In this document: piece by piece, positions 21,314-21,563 of the stretch
Layout of the letters: every line of letters starts with the position of its first letter
Position numbering within the stretch: position 1 is the first letter of the stretch
Source: JBOHER01 sp050701115
GTDB taxonomy: Bacteria; Actinomycetota; Actinomycetes; Mycobacteriales; Pseudonocardiaceae
NCBI GenBank assembly: GCA_050701115.1
Contig: JBOHER010000258.1
Location: 1-21,563, forward strand
Direction: 5' to 3'
Length of the DNA: 21,563 bases
The notes under the pieces: generated by a model
What the model was told of the DNA's origin: nothing
What the model saw: only the letters and a program-made list of their open reading frames with translations
The model's database searches: none
Position numbers and translations under genes: made by a program

Positions 21314-21563
21314 GCCGGCGTGGCAGCGTTCGTCCGTCTCTTCGCTGCCATGCTCGCCGACGAGGAGTCTATGCTGGTCAGCGGCGTACCCTGTTGCTGT
21401 GCAACCGTTCACGCAGATTCGGCTGGGCGGTTACCAGAGGCCATGAGGGCGGTCACAGTGGGTATCCGATGGCCCTGGCGGGTTGTTCGTTGGTGGTTGC
21501 AGCGTGCTGGTGTCGAATACGCCCGATCATGCCGATGAGCGGATGCTGGTGGCGGTTACCGGC
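21314..21563. other. Window end, no assigned gene
   Basis: The only sizeable plus-strand frame (21320-21538) has a hydrophobic start, VAAFVRLFAAMLADEES, a CCC triplet, and a basic end with IRWPWRVVRWWLQRAG that could be an amphipathic helix. Nothing identifies it, and no ribosome binding site of its own is seen. I leave it unassigned. Confidence 0.25.

Noticed and set aside
1..21563. CRISPR arrays, tRNA or rRNA genes
   Set aside because: No regularly spaced repeats and no cloverleaf or rRNA-like stretch were seen on reading both strands.

Overview
The window is high-GC DNA from an actinomycete, probably of the Pseudonocardiales type (inference). The evidence is an FdxA-type 7Fe ferredoxin, a GuaB1 fragment, SCP2 proteins, frequent GTG starts, VapBC, and MNT-HEPN and PhoH remnants with actinobacterial sequence character. 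It has two parts: an intact, tightly packed redox and regulatory block (about 645-13547), and a right-hand third (about 13548-21563) made mostly of broken gene fragments around a few intact genes. The extreme left edge (1-372) also holds fragments.

The left operon (645-4857, + strand) encodes a GMC-family FAD alcohol oxidoreductase, an aldehyde dehydrogenase, an epoxide-hydrolase-type alpha/beta hydrolase that has lost its cap domain and reading frame, and an SCP2 lipid-binding protein. Together they look like an alcohol to aldehyde to acid oxidation module for a hydrophobic substrate. It converges on a NarL-type response regulator, with the two stop codons sharing a CTAG. That regulator is divergent from a six-helix membrane histidine kinase.

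The central operon (7073-13547, + strand) is the most interesting part. It encodes a thioredoxin-reductase-like ferredoxin-NADP reductase, a 7Fe ferredoxin, an R2-like ligand-binding oxidase (R2lox), a sensor-less NarX-type kinase, a NarL-type regulator, an ECF sigma factor, and a membrane desaturase/hydroxylase fused to its own FAD/NAD/2Fe-2S reductase. In R2lox all six metal ligands and the Val/Tyr cross-link pair are visible. Genes are separated by a few bases or overlap. This looks like a diiron or Mn/Fe oxidase with its own electron supply, a second self-sufficient non-heme iron oxygenase, and its own kinase-regulator-sigma cassette. I infer a role in oxidative tailoring of a lipid or isoprenoid; the substrate is unknown.

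The right third contains, in order: a fragment of an unidentified conserved protein; a DNA methyltransferase remnant with several frameshifts; an inactivated MNT-HEPN toxin-antitoxin pair; an intact minus-strand operon (SCP2-like protein, alpha/beta hydrolase, acetoacetate-decarboxylase-like protein lacking the usual lysine); end-to-end fragments of an IS66 transposase, a carboxylesterase and GuaB1; an intact VapBC module; a PhoH-family gene lacking Walker A; a VOC/glyoxalase fragment; and a possible 35-residue basic protein. It reads as a decaying insertion hot spot. Several lesions are single-base indels, some in G runs, so sequencing error should be excluded for those, but the nonsense codon and internal deletions point to real decay.
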